Shown piece by piece: positions 11,400-21,346 of a stretch of 64,000 nucleotides of DNA. The position numbers and the translations under genes were made by a program. A model generated the notes under the pieces. The model made no database searches. It was not told where the DNA came from and worked only from the letters and a program-made list of their open reading frames with translations. Origin of the DNA: Solanum dulcamara (lineage: Eukaryota > Streptophyta > Magnoliopsida > Solanales > Solanaceae). Each line of letters opens with the position of its first letter. The first letter of the stretch is position 1. The DNA is taken from positions 40,122,097 to 40,186,096 of the forward strand of contig NC_077242.1 in NCBI RefSeq assembly GCF_947179165.1, read 5' to 3'.

Positions 11400-14008
11400 A
11401 CCAGTGCACGGATGTTATTCGATGGGTTGAAAAATAACCAATGGCCCTTTTTACTCTATTTATTCTTAACATGTTATCGGTAGAATGTAAATAGTAGCAT
11501 AAATCTAAAGTTCAAGATAAGATTCTTATTGTAGAGTCAACCTTCGGAGCAAAGAATGTGAGAAGTTGATGGTGAGTGAAGAATAATGAAGAAGAACCAT
11601 TATTCTCCTCCCCTATACTGTACGTGAAATTCTTCCAGAGCGGTCGGTACCCCACTCCTGCAGTGCTACTCTAGCAGGAAAGGACCCGCAAGAAAGGGAT
11701 GGTGAGAAAGTAGGGTCGATTATTTGTGTTGAGCTTTCCATTGTAATTATCATTGAGTGTATATTTAGGGTAATCTTGGGCCATTGTCCAAAGTACTTAT
11801 ACTTTCCCCTAAGCCTTAAATAGTAATAAGTTAGTCCCTTCTTCTCATGTATCATTCGGGGATGAACGAGGGATAAATTAGTAACTATTATAAGATACGA
11901 ATCATCGTTAATTAAGCACGGGGAAAGGGTAAGTAAAATGTGGCCCATAGTCCCGCTAGAGTGGGAAAGTCCTGCCACCATGATGCCACTCTAGCGGGAT
12001 ACCGACTGCCAGAGTGGAAGAACATAGGACAGAACTTAAGTCAAAATTTTATTATTTCCCCACTTCTTCTAGAGGGTAAGTTAGAGGCAAGGGTTGCTTC
12101 AAAAAACCTCCAAAGTCTTCTCTTGACTTGGGAAGAGAAGGGAAAGAAAACTCAGCCGCGGAAGGTTTCCAACCGGTAGAGTTTAGATCTATCGTACCCA
12201 TCAGACATCTGGAACCAAGGATTAGAGATGCACTATCCCTCCCCAATTGCTTGGCGCCTAGGTAGGCTATGCTTCTCTTATCTGAGTAGTTAAATGTATA
12301 CCCATTGCGTAAAATAAAAGGGAATTTAATGCAAAATAGTATAACTTAGCTCTGGGTCATGGGTCATGGGCAGAAATTTGGGTGTCATTAGTGGTCTAAC
12401 CTGAAGTTACCTGGGTAAGAAAGTTGTGTAATGATAAAGCGAGAAATTGGGGATGATGTTATTGCATTTAGACGGGTAAAATTGTAAATTTCATAGTCGT
12501 ATGTACATTGATATAAAATACATGGACATTTATGAAAAAACTTAGGGGTTCGCAACCTAGGTGATGGTTTGTTTCCCGTCTATGTTCATGTACTTGTTAA
12601 ATTGCCTCACTATATGTATGTGTGTAAATGAATAGGGGAATATGCTACCAATTAGGTGAAATAATCACTTACTGGCCTATTTCATGATGAACCTATTTTT
12701 TGTGATATAATATTTATTATTGCTAGTAATTTTTGGTTGATTTGAATAATTGGATCGGGTGCCATATTTTGACAAATAATTAGATCGGGTGTTATATTCC
12801 AACACCTTCTTAGATCGGGTGTCACGTTCTAACATGTTCTTAGATCGGGCATCATATTCTAATATATTCTTGGATCAGGTGTCACATTCCGACATATATA
12901 TGGCTGAGTTGGGTCCCCTAAAAGGGCCAAGTATGTGTGTGGATGGTCACATAAGAGGATCCGATGATATTTGTAAATTGTGTAATAGTGAGGGTAGCAC
13001 TTAATGAGCTAGGGAAAAGGACTTACAAAGGAACTTTGTTGATTTGTGGTATGTTATTAGTAAAGAACTGTGAGTCACTATAGACTTATTTATACGTAAG
13101 ATGGTGGACCTTGTGAGGCCTAGATGTGATGTTTGTGATATTCTAATTATTGGGTTTAGGGGTAGGGGTGGAGGTTACTTATTTGCAGGGAGTCATTCTC
13201 ATTGGAGTTTTCAATTAGAAATAGTGGTAGTAGTAGTGGTTTCCAAGAAATTAGAGTTAGTTATGAGGTGTGGTTGTGGGATCGCTAGGTCCTTATGTCG
13301 TAACACAACTGGGTCAAGACAAGTCATAGTTGTGTGGAACCATTGATCGGCTAGTGTTGTTGGCTGGTTATTGTTACGATGAAGTGAGTAGTAGTATAGT
13401 GGGCCCATAGCCCATAACTCTCAAGTTCGTAAACCAGAGTTGGTAGTGAACCCGTGGTTAGTATAGTGGTGAAGACTATAACTGTGAGAGTAAGGAGTTT
13501 CATAGCAGGTTTGGGTGGACAGGCTTATAAAATTTAATTGTTATGGTCTCTCTTATTTTCCTGTTCATATATTATGCGGTGGGTATCAGATTGGTCAATG
13601 ATGCCTATCAGTATATGTTATTTGTACTGATACTACTCTTGCTATGCCACTTGGCATAGTCTAGTTACAGGGTCAGTGGAGTTCCTTAGGTGAAGGCGCA
13701 GATGATCTTCCGGTAGCTCCTACTTTCTTTTTCCTGTAAATGGAGCTGTGTCTTTTCATTTGTCTTATGTCATATTTTTGTAAAGCTCTTATACCTGTTT
13801 TAGACTAGTACCCTTAGGGAGTTTTAATCGGAGTCTTGCACAAAAACTATTAGAAGTGATTTATGGTTGTTTTAATAGAATCTTTTGTCTTGTCATTTAA
13901 TGTTTTTTCACAACTTCCGCAATGCTTAATTCATATAAGGGGTTAAGATTTCTCCTACTTAGGTCTTAGAGTGGGATCTCGCACATCCCAGTGGGTTGGG
14001 TGGTGACA
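11400..14008 (+). repeat. LTR remnant B of a Ty3/gypsy element
   Basis: The right end is clear: cccagtgggttgggtggtgaca is the characteristic 3' LTR terminus of the chromoviruses in this window. No internal region follows, since sequence of element C's LTR begins directly. The left end is not resolved; no TG start was found, so 11400 is approximate. Contents include repeated words around gctagagtggga at about 11650-12020 and the 30-bp minisatellite at 12751-12900. Open stretches such as 11613-11981 (minus) show no protein family features. It could be a solo LTR or a truncated one. Confidence 0.55.
12751..12900. repeat. 30-bp minisatellite, five copies
   Basis: Five consecutive 30-base units start with tggatcgggt, tagatcgggt, tagatcgggt, tagatcgggc and tggatcaggt at 12751, 12781, 12811, 12841 and 12871. 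There are no insertions between units; the differences are mostly single transitions. It lies within LTR remnant B. Confidence 0.9.
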
Positions 14009-14558
14009 TCGTGAGAATGGTAGTGATTATGAAAAGATAACTACTCCGTATATTCGAAGCTACAAACCTTCATCTAAGAATTTGAGCTCGGGAGGTAATA
14101 GTTTTCTGAGATAAAAAATAAGGGTTAGTTGGTAATACGCTCTAAGACCAAGAGGTAATGAGTGAAATTCATCTAATAGGAATGTAAGGCGTTACGGTGT
14201 CATTTACTTGTTTGATTTTTCATTCTACACATTGAGAGAAAATTACAAATATGTTACGTGTAATGAGTTACAACTTCATGGGAAACACAATCTTAGCTTC
14301 TTCCATATATTACTCAAAACTCTAAGTCTATTTTACTTTGTTATTGCGAACACTTTACTAATTACTGAATTAAGCCAAAACCCCATCTACTTTATTCATT
14401 TTTACTTTCGGAAAATATTGACTACAACTAAATATAAGTGCTAGTAGACGTATTTCTTTCGCATTCCCTCTAGGATTGACCCCGACTCATTAGTTGGGTA
14501 AATATATTTAAAACGACCATTTATATTTCTTTTTGAGAAGTATATTTGGACGTTATCA
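14009..14558 (+). repeat. 5' LTR of element C, truncated
   Basis: From about 14015 this tracks the 3' LTR from about 16915, including the shared block aaaataagggttagttggt. It ends ttatca at 14558. The portion equivalent to 16108-16914 is absent; LTR remnant B abuts instead. Confidence 0.8.
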
Positions 14559-14562
14559 AAAA

Positions 14563-14580
14563 TTACGTCGTTGTAGGAGA
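14563..14580 (+). promoter_or_regulatory. Degenerate primer-binding site of element C
   Basis: The bases ttacgtcgttgtaggaga match the tRNA-Asp 3' complement at about 12 of 18 positions and lie four bases after the LTR end. The mismatches are mainly C-to-T or G-to-A. Confidence 0.6.
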
Positions 14581-14682
14581 ATATGGTTTAGAAATTGTGT
14601 TTAGTATTTAGTTTTACTTGTAATCCATAATTCTTTTTTTAAAATCATTTTTGTTTATAAATTATTTTCTACTCTTTTTGAG

Positions 14683-15378
14683 ATGACATATGAAATAGTG
14701 TGGAGTGATAGGTGTTCTTGTAATTCTTGTACTTTTGATAGTATGGATCCTTGTAGAAAATCATTAGATCTATTTGAAGTTCTACATGAGAGCATCAAAC
14801 GTGTGCTGACAAACCTTATAAAAAGAAGGGTTGATCTCATTAATGAGGTTGAGATGTTTGACTTGGATATTCCCAATTTGAATATTGAGTTTAGTACAAA
14901 GGTTAATGCATTTGACACCCAATAATTTAGATATAAATTGTGTGAGAAAGAAAAAATTCTTATAAACCAACTTGAGGAGCTAAAATTGGAGGGCCAGCTA
15001 CTTGATCATACTTCTATTGATATTGTCATTGTTGACAAGAGTACACTAGAGTTTTGCAAGGAAGTATATAATGTTATTTTTAAAAACTCTTCTATGTGTA
15101 AATATGAGGGTGTAGATAATAATACCATTCATGCGTTAGGAATCATTAAACCTCATTCAAATTATTTTTCTACATTATGTTTGGATGATGAGATATTGAT
15201 TCAGCCATTTGAGCCTAGGGAAGAGTTTATGAAGGAGGAACAATATGTCTATATTATTGAAATTATTGTTTCAAAATCAAAGAATTATATTCCTCACTTA
15301 AGATCTAAGATATTAAAATGCGATATCTATTGTTTGGGACATTTATATTTATACCACCACCGCTTGAGCCAAACATAA
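14683..15378 (+). CDS. Unknown protein of element C (one internal stop)
   Basis: The frame begins at the ATG at 14683 and runs about 232 codons to 15378. It is broken only by one in-frame TAA at 14923-14925, preceded by CAA. It sits about 100 bases after the primer site, where gag would be. I do not recognise it. Visible features are an N-terminal Cys cluster (CSCNSC at residues ~12-17, another Cys near 24), a charged mid-section (KLCEKEKILINQLEELKLEG) with weak heptad character, and an acidic stretch (EPREEFMKEEQ). There is no transmembrane segment or signal peptide. At about 15340 a shift to the next frame would continue with FIPPPLEPNIKFDAKLGEG, so the ancestral protein may have been slightly longer. 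It is far better preserved than any other frame in the first 50 kb. Confidence 0.55.
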
Positions 15379-16097
15379 AATTTGATGCAAAATTGGGAGA
15401 AGGGCCTCTTGGAAAGAGTGTGACATGAAAAAATTGCTTGAAAAAATAATAAATAAAAAATGAAGCATTCTTGATATGATAAAAATTCCCTGTGAAAATA
15501 ATTGAAGATAGGGCTGAAAAAAATAAATGATGAAAATAATGGGTGATGAAAAAAATCAAAAAAGAAAATGCAAAGTACTTAGTAAAGTTTTAAGTCACTA
15601 TTATATAGTTTTCTACCTAAACCCTAACCAACATTATAATCCGTTTAAGTCCAATTTAATTATATTAAAAGCATACTTAATTAGTGGAGATATAGATAAT
15701 GGAAAAGCTTACGTTTTTTATGCATACATGTAGATTCTTTTATGAGTAAGAGAGTTGTTCTTTGATGCTTAATCATTAATTTCTATTTGATTTTTTAAAT
15801 TGATTGTGTAAACTATTTATTCTTCGGAGGTCTATTGTTTCATGATAGATAGGTGACTTTATTATTTTTCATTGATGGAGTAGATGAGCAAACCTAATCT
15901 GATAAGTTATAGTCCGTCTTTGAGACTAAGAGATTCAAAAATTTTATTTTTTGAATAGCGTGCATAATGATCATAAAGTATACTTGATACTGTGATTTGT
16001 TACATAGCTTAATTGTTTGTATCAACCAAAGTGGTGGTATTCCTAATTTAATTTTTTATATGCGCTTTAATGTTTGTTCGAGGATGAGCAAAAGTTT
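15379..16097 (+). other. AT-rich non-coding internal part of element C
   Basis: No reading frame with a recognisable product is seen after the short frameshifted tail that ends near 15423. The stretch ends with ttcgaggatgagcaaaagtt, a sequence commonly found just before the polypurine tract of plant Ty3 elements. Confidence 0.5.
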
Positions 16098-16107
16098 AAG
16101 TGTGGGG
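16098..16107 (+). promoter_or_regulatory. Polypurine tract of element C
   Basis: The bases aagtgtgggg directly precede the 3' LTR start TGTTAATG. In the family this tract primes plus-strand DNA synthesis. Confidence 0.6.
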
Positions 16108-17462
16108 TGTTAATGTGAATCTAAAAAAACACATTTGTAGTCATTATTTTCCTCATAGTTAGTATTTGTGTTTTTCTTTTTTGAGCATAAATTTTATGGA
16201 TTATGCTAAATATTGTATTTTATTTATAAGATTAAATTAATGCAAAAATGAAGAAAGTTGAAGCCAAAACAAAATAAATATGAGGGATTATAGAAGGAAA
16301 TCAAGTAAATAATTTAATGTATTAAATTAAATATTATAATATATTTATATTTTATCAATATTGCAAAAGCAAAAAGAAGTAACTATCACGTGGCAATCAC
16401 TGGCAGCAAATTCAGTGCACAAAGGGGAGCCAATTTGTGGTGCAACACTGTTTCACGTGACAACTCAATTTTTTTGAATTTTGAGTTTCCCAATTAGTTT
16501 TGGACTCAATAATTTTATTTTGAATTTTTTCCTACACCTATAAATATCCATAAAGTTAGTTTTTACATAACATTTAACCAAGAAATTACTCTTTAATAGC
16601 TTTGGAACTTTGGGAGATCTATTGTTTATTTTTTTCTTCTCTATCTTTATAAATTTTCTTCAAGCTTTCAAGTTTACTTTATTTAAGTTGTAAGTTCATA
16701 ATTAAAATTTTATCTATAATTTATAATTTGAGATTTTCAAATTATGGGTAGCTTTATCAACAATTAGGATTGTGGGTACCATGACTGCATAACATAGTAG
16801 GTTAAGTACATGTAATTATCAACCAATGTACATGCATATATTGTTATTATCTTCATCTTATTTTCCTTTTAATGAGTGCACGCGATAAAACTAGTCTATC
16901 TTCATTACTTGCTTGGGATAGGGATAGTGATTAGAAAAAAATAACTACATCGGAGAGTTGAAGCTACAAACCTTCGTCTAAGAACTTGAGTCTGGGAGAA
17001 AATACTTTTCTAAGGTAAAAAATAAGGGTTAGTTGGTAATACGCTCTAAGAACGAGAGGTGATGAGTGAAATTGATCTTAAGGGGTGGAAGGTGTTTAGG
17101 TGTCTTTAACTTGTGAGACTATGCATGCTACGCATTGAGAGAAAATTATAGATATGGCATACCTACTGAGTTACGACGTCATGGGAAACACAATCCTAGC
17201 TTCTTCCAAATATTACTCACAACTCTAAGTATGTTTTACTTTGCTATTGTGAATAATGTTACTAATTACTAAGTTAATCTAAAACCCCATTTACTTTATT
17301 CATTTTTACTTTCATAAAATATTGACTACAGCTAAATATAAGTACTAGTAGACTTATTTCTTCCGCGTTCCCTGTGGGATAGACCCCGACTCATTAGTTG
17401 GGTCAATATATTGCGAACGACCATTTATATTTCTTTTTGAGAAGTATATTTGGATGTTATCA
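16108..17462 (+). repeat. 3' LTR of element C
   Basis: It begins TGTTAATGTGAATC and ends ttatca, 1355 bp. A good TATA box (tataaata) lies at 16539-16546, so transcription would be expected to begin some 30 bases downstream. The part from 16915 is shared with the 5' LTR. Confidence 0.8.
16539..16546 (+). promoter_or_regulatory. TATA box in element C LTR
   Basis: The bases tataaata lie in the middle of the 3' LTR, upstream of a short leader-like stretch. The corresponding part of the 5' LTR has been lost, so this element's own 5' promoter is gone. Confidence 0.5.
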
Positions 17463-19326
17463 GATACTTAAGGGTGGAGCACCACGAGAGCGTGGTGATG
17501 TCCTGCAGTGTGACCCCCTCAAGAGTCCTCAAAAGTCCACACCTCGTACGATGTCCATGATCTGTAAACACCCCCACGAATCATGGTAGTCTCTGTGGAG
17601 GAACCCTCTTCTAACCCAACTCACCATAACCACCACCACGGGCCGTGGTGAACTTCACGGATCATGGTGGGTCCTCCATCCAGGTAAAGTTTTAGTTTAA
17701 GTTAGGGGTGTTTTGGTCCTTTTCTATGGTCTTATTAATGAATTTGGATGGTTTATGTGAATTTATTGTATTCTAATAACTACCCTAAGACCTTCTAACC
17801 CTCCCATTCTCACCAAAATAATCAAAACACAAAATCCTCTCTCTAAAGTGTCATCTCAAGAATCTTCTTTTTCCTCAAGCAATTCAATGGGAAATTCAAG
17901 TCATGTCTCCAATCAAGAGGGCTTCTGAGATCAAAGATTTGTAGGAATTCATCCATGGGCCCTTTCGCCGATGGATTCCCAAGGTCCTTCTCAAACTCTC
18001 TTTATCATTTCTTATGAATTCTTCTTCAAAAAGCCCTAGTTTCATGAATTTGCATTGGGTCTTTTAAGTTATGATATATTCCATTGTTATTAGTCTATTT
18101 ATTCCTAATTCACATCATATTGCATGATTTCAAGATGAATTTTAAAGACCTATGTTACATACTATTTTCAAGTATGTTTTCAAGGACTTATGAAAATGAC
18201 CCATGAAGGATTTCTAAGAATGTTTTATGAATAATTATCAAGGTTTATGAATGACTTATGAAAAGTAATGAATGATGGGGAACTGTGATGTTACAATGAT
18301 TCTTTAAGCAAACATCAAAGGTTGTGATGGGTTACTCTTATGTTTATTTTATAACGTTGGATTGGTATCCATTTTACCCATTCCTAATGGTGTTGAGGAC
18401 TATGTTTTCATGAAGTTCCATTGAGATAATGACTAAGCACCGAGAGGACTTTAAGGCAGGGTTTGGTCTGGGAGACATTGTAGCTACATAGGGGAATCCT
18501 ACTAGCAACCTAAGTCCCTAACTATGTTGCCCGCGTAGGTTTAAAAGTGCTAATATGGAGTAGTTAGTGGATCCACATATAGCACAGAGTTAGAGAAAGT
18601 ACCATCACAGAGTCTACCTTTGCAAAGTAGCCTCCCCTTCTCGATATGGGGCACATTAGATTCCATGTATTAGCTAGCATAATCCTAAGTGTCGGTTAAG
18701 GTCCTATCCCACAACAAGGTATATGAAATGGTATAAAGTTCTCATGATGAATTTTTAATGCATTGAACATATGATAATGATGTTGAAATATTTTCATAGT
18801 TTTACTTATGTTTTAAGATAATGGTCATGCATCCCATGTTCACATCGGCAATGTCCTATATTCATTATTCATGCATCATTCTCACATACTTAGTGCATTC
18901 CATGTAATAATACATATTTTTTTTGCATTCATTATATCATAATATAGTTTCAGATGATCATCACGCACCTCCCACTTATAGCTAGAGTTGATATTTACTA
19001 GAGTCCTCATGCTTCGAGGACAAGCATTTTTTTCTTTTCACCATTATTATGACTTTATTATGTTGTCATGGGTGATCTAGGATCTTGTATTATGCCCCCA
19101 TTTAGTTAGTATAGGCATGAAGGATGATTATAGAGTCTATGTTGTCTTTCATTCGCGTTTGAGGCTTATTATCCTTTGATGAGACTTTATTTTCGCGTCT
19201 ATGCCTTGCTTTATTATTTTACTTACCTTATGTATGCTCATGAATGATATGCTAAGAGACTTGGTTGGGGTCCCTCAGGATTCCAATCTCCACATTACAC
19301 CTAATATCTAGCTTGGGTCGTGAAAA
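17463..19326 (+). repeat. Chromovirus LTR remnant, 5'-truncated
   Basis: It starts abruptly after element C's LTR, with no TG terminus. The sequence has the ccacgg/ccgtgg inverted repeats seen in the A and E LTRs, a leader ending in a cccatgg-like block at about 17950, and the cctatatt...agtgcattcc block at about 18880. It closes with gcttgggtcgtga at 19311-19323. Minus-strand pol of element G begins immediately after it, so the LTR was inserted into, or joined to, the 3' part of G pol. No coding content. Confidence 0.65.
17634..17650. repeat. 17-bp perfect palindrome in LTR
   Basis: The bases caccacgggccgtggtg read the same on both strands apart from the central base. It is the clearest example of the ccacgg/ccgtgg motif recurring in the first part of the A, E and truncated LTRs. 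Confidence 0.85.
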
Positions 19327-20897
19327 TATCAAAGCACATGAGGCTCATCAAGGAGATACCGACGAAACATAAGAATATGGAAAAGTGGATGAATAGCTAA
19401 AAATTAGGAGGTAGGACCATACCCGGGGCTAAGATTTCCCTACCTCCCATACCTCATCACATCTTTCATGAGCGATACTCCAAGGAACACTCAGTCTCCA
19501 ACTCAAAATCTCAAGGACCAAAGCCTACTGCCAGCATAACTCTAGTGCCTGCTATGAGCTGACCTAAGCCCATCTTGAATTACCCAAATTCTGTCTAAGG
19601 CCCCTTGAAGCAAGTTTGTACCACACGGCCTAGGATATGAAGACTTAAACCAATCAATTGGAGAGCGAAAACACCTAAAATATAAAGCCTCAAATACGTC
19701 CATTTAAAGACTCGGCTGGTAGCTATTGTTGTTTGAAAACTTTGACAAAGGAAAGAACTGGTCTCATTGACCTCCAAACTCCAAAACACAAGCCCATATC
19801 ATATCCTCTAAAATATGAATAGTACGCTCTAAATGCCCATTGGTTTATGGGTGGAAAGTTGTGCTAAGATCAACACAAGTACCTAACTCCTCCTAAAAGG
19901 TCCTTTAAAAGCAAGACTTGAATTGAAAAACTCTATCTGAAATTATGGATACAGACATCCCGTGAAGATGAACTATCTCTCAAATATAAACATAAGCCAA
20001 CCTATTGGAACTGAAAGAACAAGGAGCAAGATAAAAGTATACTAACTTGTTCAATCGATCAACGCTAACTCAAATACTATCAATAACTATAGAAGGTCGA
20101 GGGAATGTTATAATGAAGTCCATGGTAATGCGCTCCTACTTCCACTCTAGAATGGGTAATCTATGAAACTCACCATCAGGCCTCAAATTCTTGGCTTTCA
20201 CCTACTGTCAACACAAGCAATGGGAAACATATTCCATAATATATCTCCTTATCCCACTCCACTTGTAGTGCTACCTGAAATCAGATACATTTTTGATGTG
20301 ACTGAAAGAATAGAATATCTAGAATCATGGGACTCAAAAATATTCAAACTCTCAAAACACAAATACAACCATCAAACCTCTAAAAAATCTGAATCTAAGG
20401 TGGCCTTCCCAACTTTACTTAGACAAAACCAATCTCTGAATGCTACCAAAGACTTATCCTCAAACTGGTGACCAGGAATCCGCTCCAAAAGAAATGATTG
20501 AACCCCAACATAGGCTAACACCCGTGTATAATCAGAAATATTTAGTCGAATCATGGTTTAGTCGAATCATGGTTTTGGCTAAATAATAAATGCCTAAGAC
20601 TATCCATACCCACTGCCTTCTGACTCAAGGAATCCACTATTGTTTGCCTTTCTTGGATGTTATAAAATAGAGAGGTCATAGTCCTTTAGGAGCTCAACCC
20701 ACCTACACTAACTTGAGGTGAGGTTTTTCTGGATGGAAATATGCTGAAGACTCTTGTAGTCCATGTAGATCTCACATCAGACTTCTTACAAGTAATGCCT
20801 CCAAATCCTAAGCGTGAAAACTACCGCTGCCAACTCCAAATCATGAATGGGGTAGTTGCTCTTATGCACCTTAAGCTGGCTCGACGCATACACTATC
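19327..20897 (-). pseudogene. pol of minus-strand chromovirus G: RNase H and integrase part
   Basis: Read on the minus strand from 20897 downward, the RNase H segment [20 protein letters not shown] comes first (about 20890-20830). It is followed by [15 protein letters not shown], a degenerate integrase zinc finger (about 20310-20190), and the integrase core (about 20150-19650), where phrases such as DSIWVSVDRLNKLVYF and SIISDRVFQFKSCF remain. The C-terminal domain follows (about 19480-19330, AIHPLFHILMFRRYL). Multiple stops and shifts are present. The upstream half, with RT, is at 38062-38832; the two are separated by solo LTR K and its nested cargo. Plus-strand open stretches here are shadows. 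Confidence 0.8.
20893..20897. repeat. Target-site duplication of solo LTR K (left)
   Basis: The five bases ctatc directly precede the K LTR terminus (tgtcatgaccc at 20898). The other copy is at 38062-38066. Removing K and one copy rejoins the RNase H coding sequence of G. Confidence 0.85.
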
Positions 20898-21330
20898 TGT
20901 CATGACCCAAGCCTAGGGCCTAGACATAACATCTGAATGAGGAGCCTGAAAGTACCTCAAATAAGCCTCTTAGCATTCTTTTAGCCTTTCACAGGTAATG
21001 ACAATAAATAAATAAGAAGAAATCATAATAGTAAATCTTTAACTTACATATGTCCAACAATACTTCTAACTTTTAGATTTAACAAGGCTAAGACAAATCT
21101 CTAGCTCATAATAGAAAGAAATGTCATAGTAAGTGTCTAAAGATTTCAACATATCATAAGCTAGAAAAATAAAAGAATATTATGTCCGAAACATGGGAAC
21201 TGACCAAAAGTTGCATTCAAACCAAATCTTAATTAGCCATGTAGAGAAGAACGAGGAGGATCACCGGTCCCTACATGGTAATATCATGTAGGCAAAAGAT
21301 TATATGTTAGTACTTCGAATGTACTAAAGA
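20898..21330 (-). repeat. Solo LTR K, 3' part (minus strand)
   Basis: On the minus strand it ends gcttgggtcatgaca. Its sequence parallels the last ~430 bp of the chromovirus A LTR, including the agtacttcgaatgtact block near 21310. It breaks off where D-element sequence begins; the remainder is at 35841-38061. Confidence 0.75.
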
Positions 21331-21339
21331 GGGGAAGGA
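21331..21339 (+). promoter_or_regulatory. Polypurine-tract-like bases before D 5' LTR
   Basis: The bases ggggaagga directly precede the D LTR start and resemble the true polypurine tract before the D 3' LTR (gagggaagga at 32169-32178). A polypurine tract is not expected in front of a 5' LTR. Confidence 0.5.
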
Positions 21340-21341
21340 TG

Positions 21342-21346
21342 TTACA
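21342..21346. repeat. Target-site duplication of solo LTR D1 (left)
   Basis: The bases ttaca pair with ttaca at 24261-24265. Deleting D1 and one copy gives TGTTACACCCCATAC, the exact start of the D LTR. Confidence 0.85.

Larger units (their letters stand above)
14009..17462 (+). mobile_element. Element C, non-autonomous LTR retrotransposon
   Basis: Direct repeats at 14015-14558 and 16915-17462 are the shared parts of two LTRs. The 5' LTR has lost its first ~800 bp at the junction with LTR B. Between them are a tRNA-Asp-type primer site (14563-14580), one reading frame (14683-15378), about 0.7 kb of AT-rich non-coding sequence, a polypurine tract (16098-16107) and a full 3' LTR (16108-17462). 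No protease, RT or integrase sequence is present, so the element would need another element's enzymes. Its primer site, four-base spacer and LTR terminus (ttatca) match the Athila/Tat-like elements here. Confidence 0.75.

Noticed and set aside
11613..11981. 122-codon minus-strand frame
   Set aside because: It lies in an LTR remnant, has no family features, and its sequence contains the repeated gctagagtggga-type words of the LTR.
20163..20471. 102-codon plus-strand frame
   Set aside because: Antisense of the integrase zinc-finger region of minus-strand pol G.
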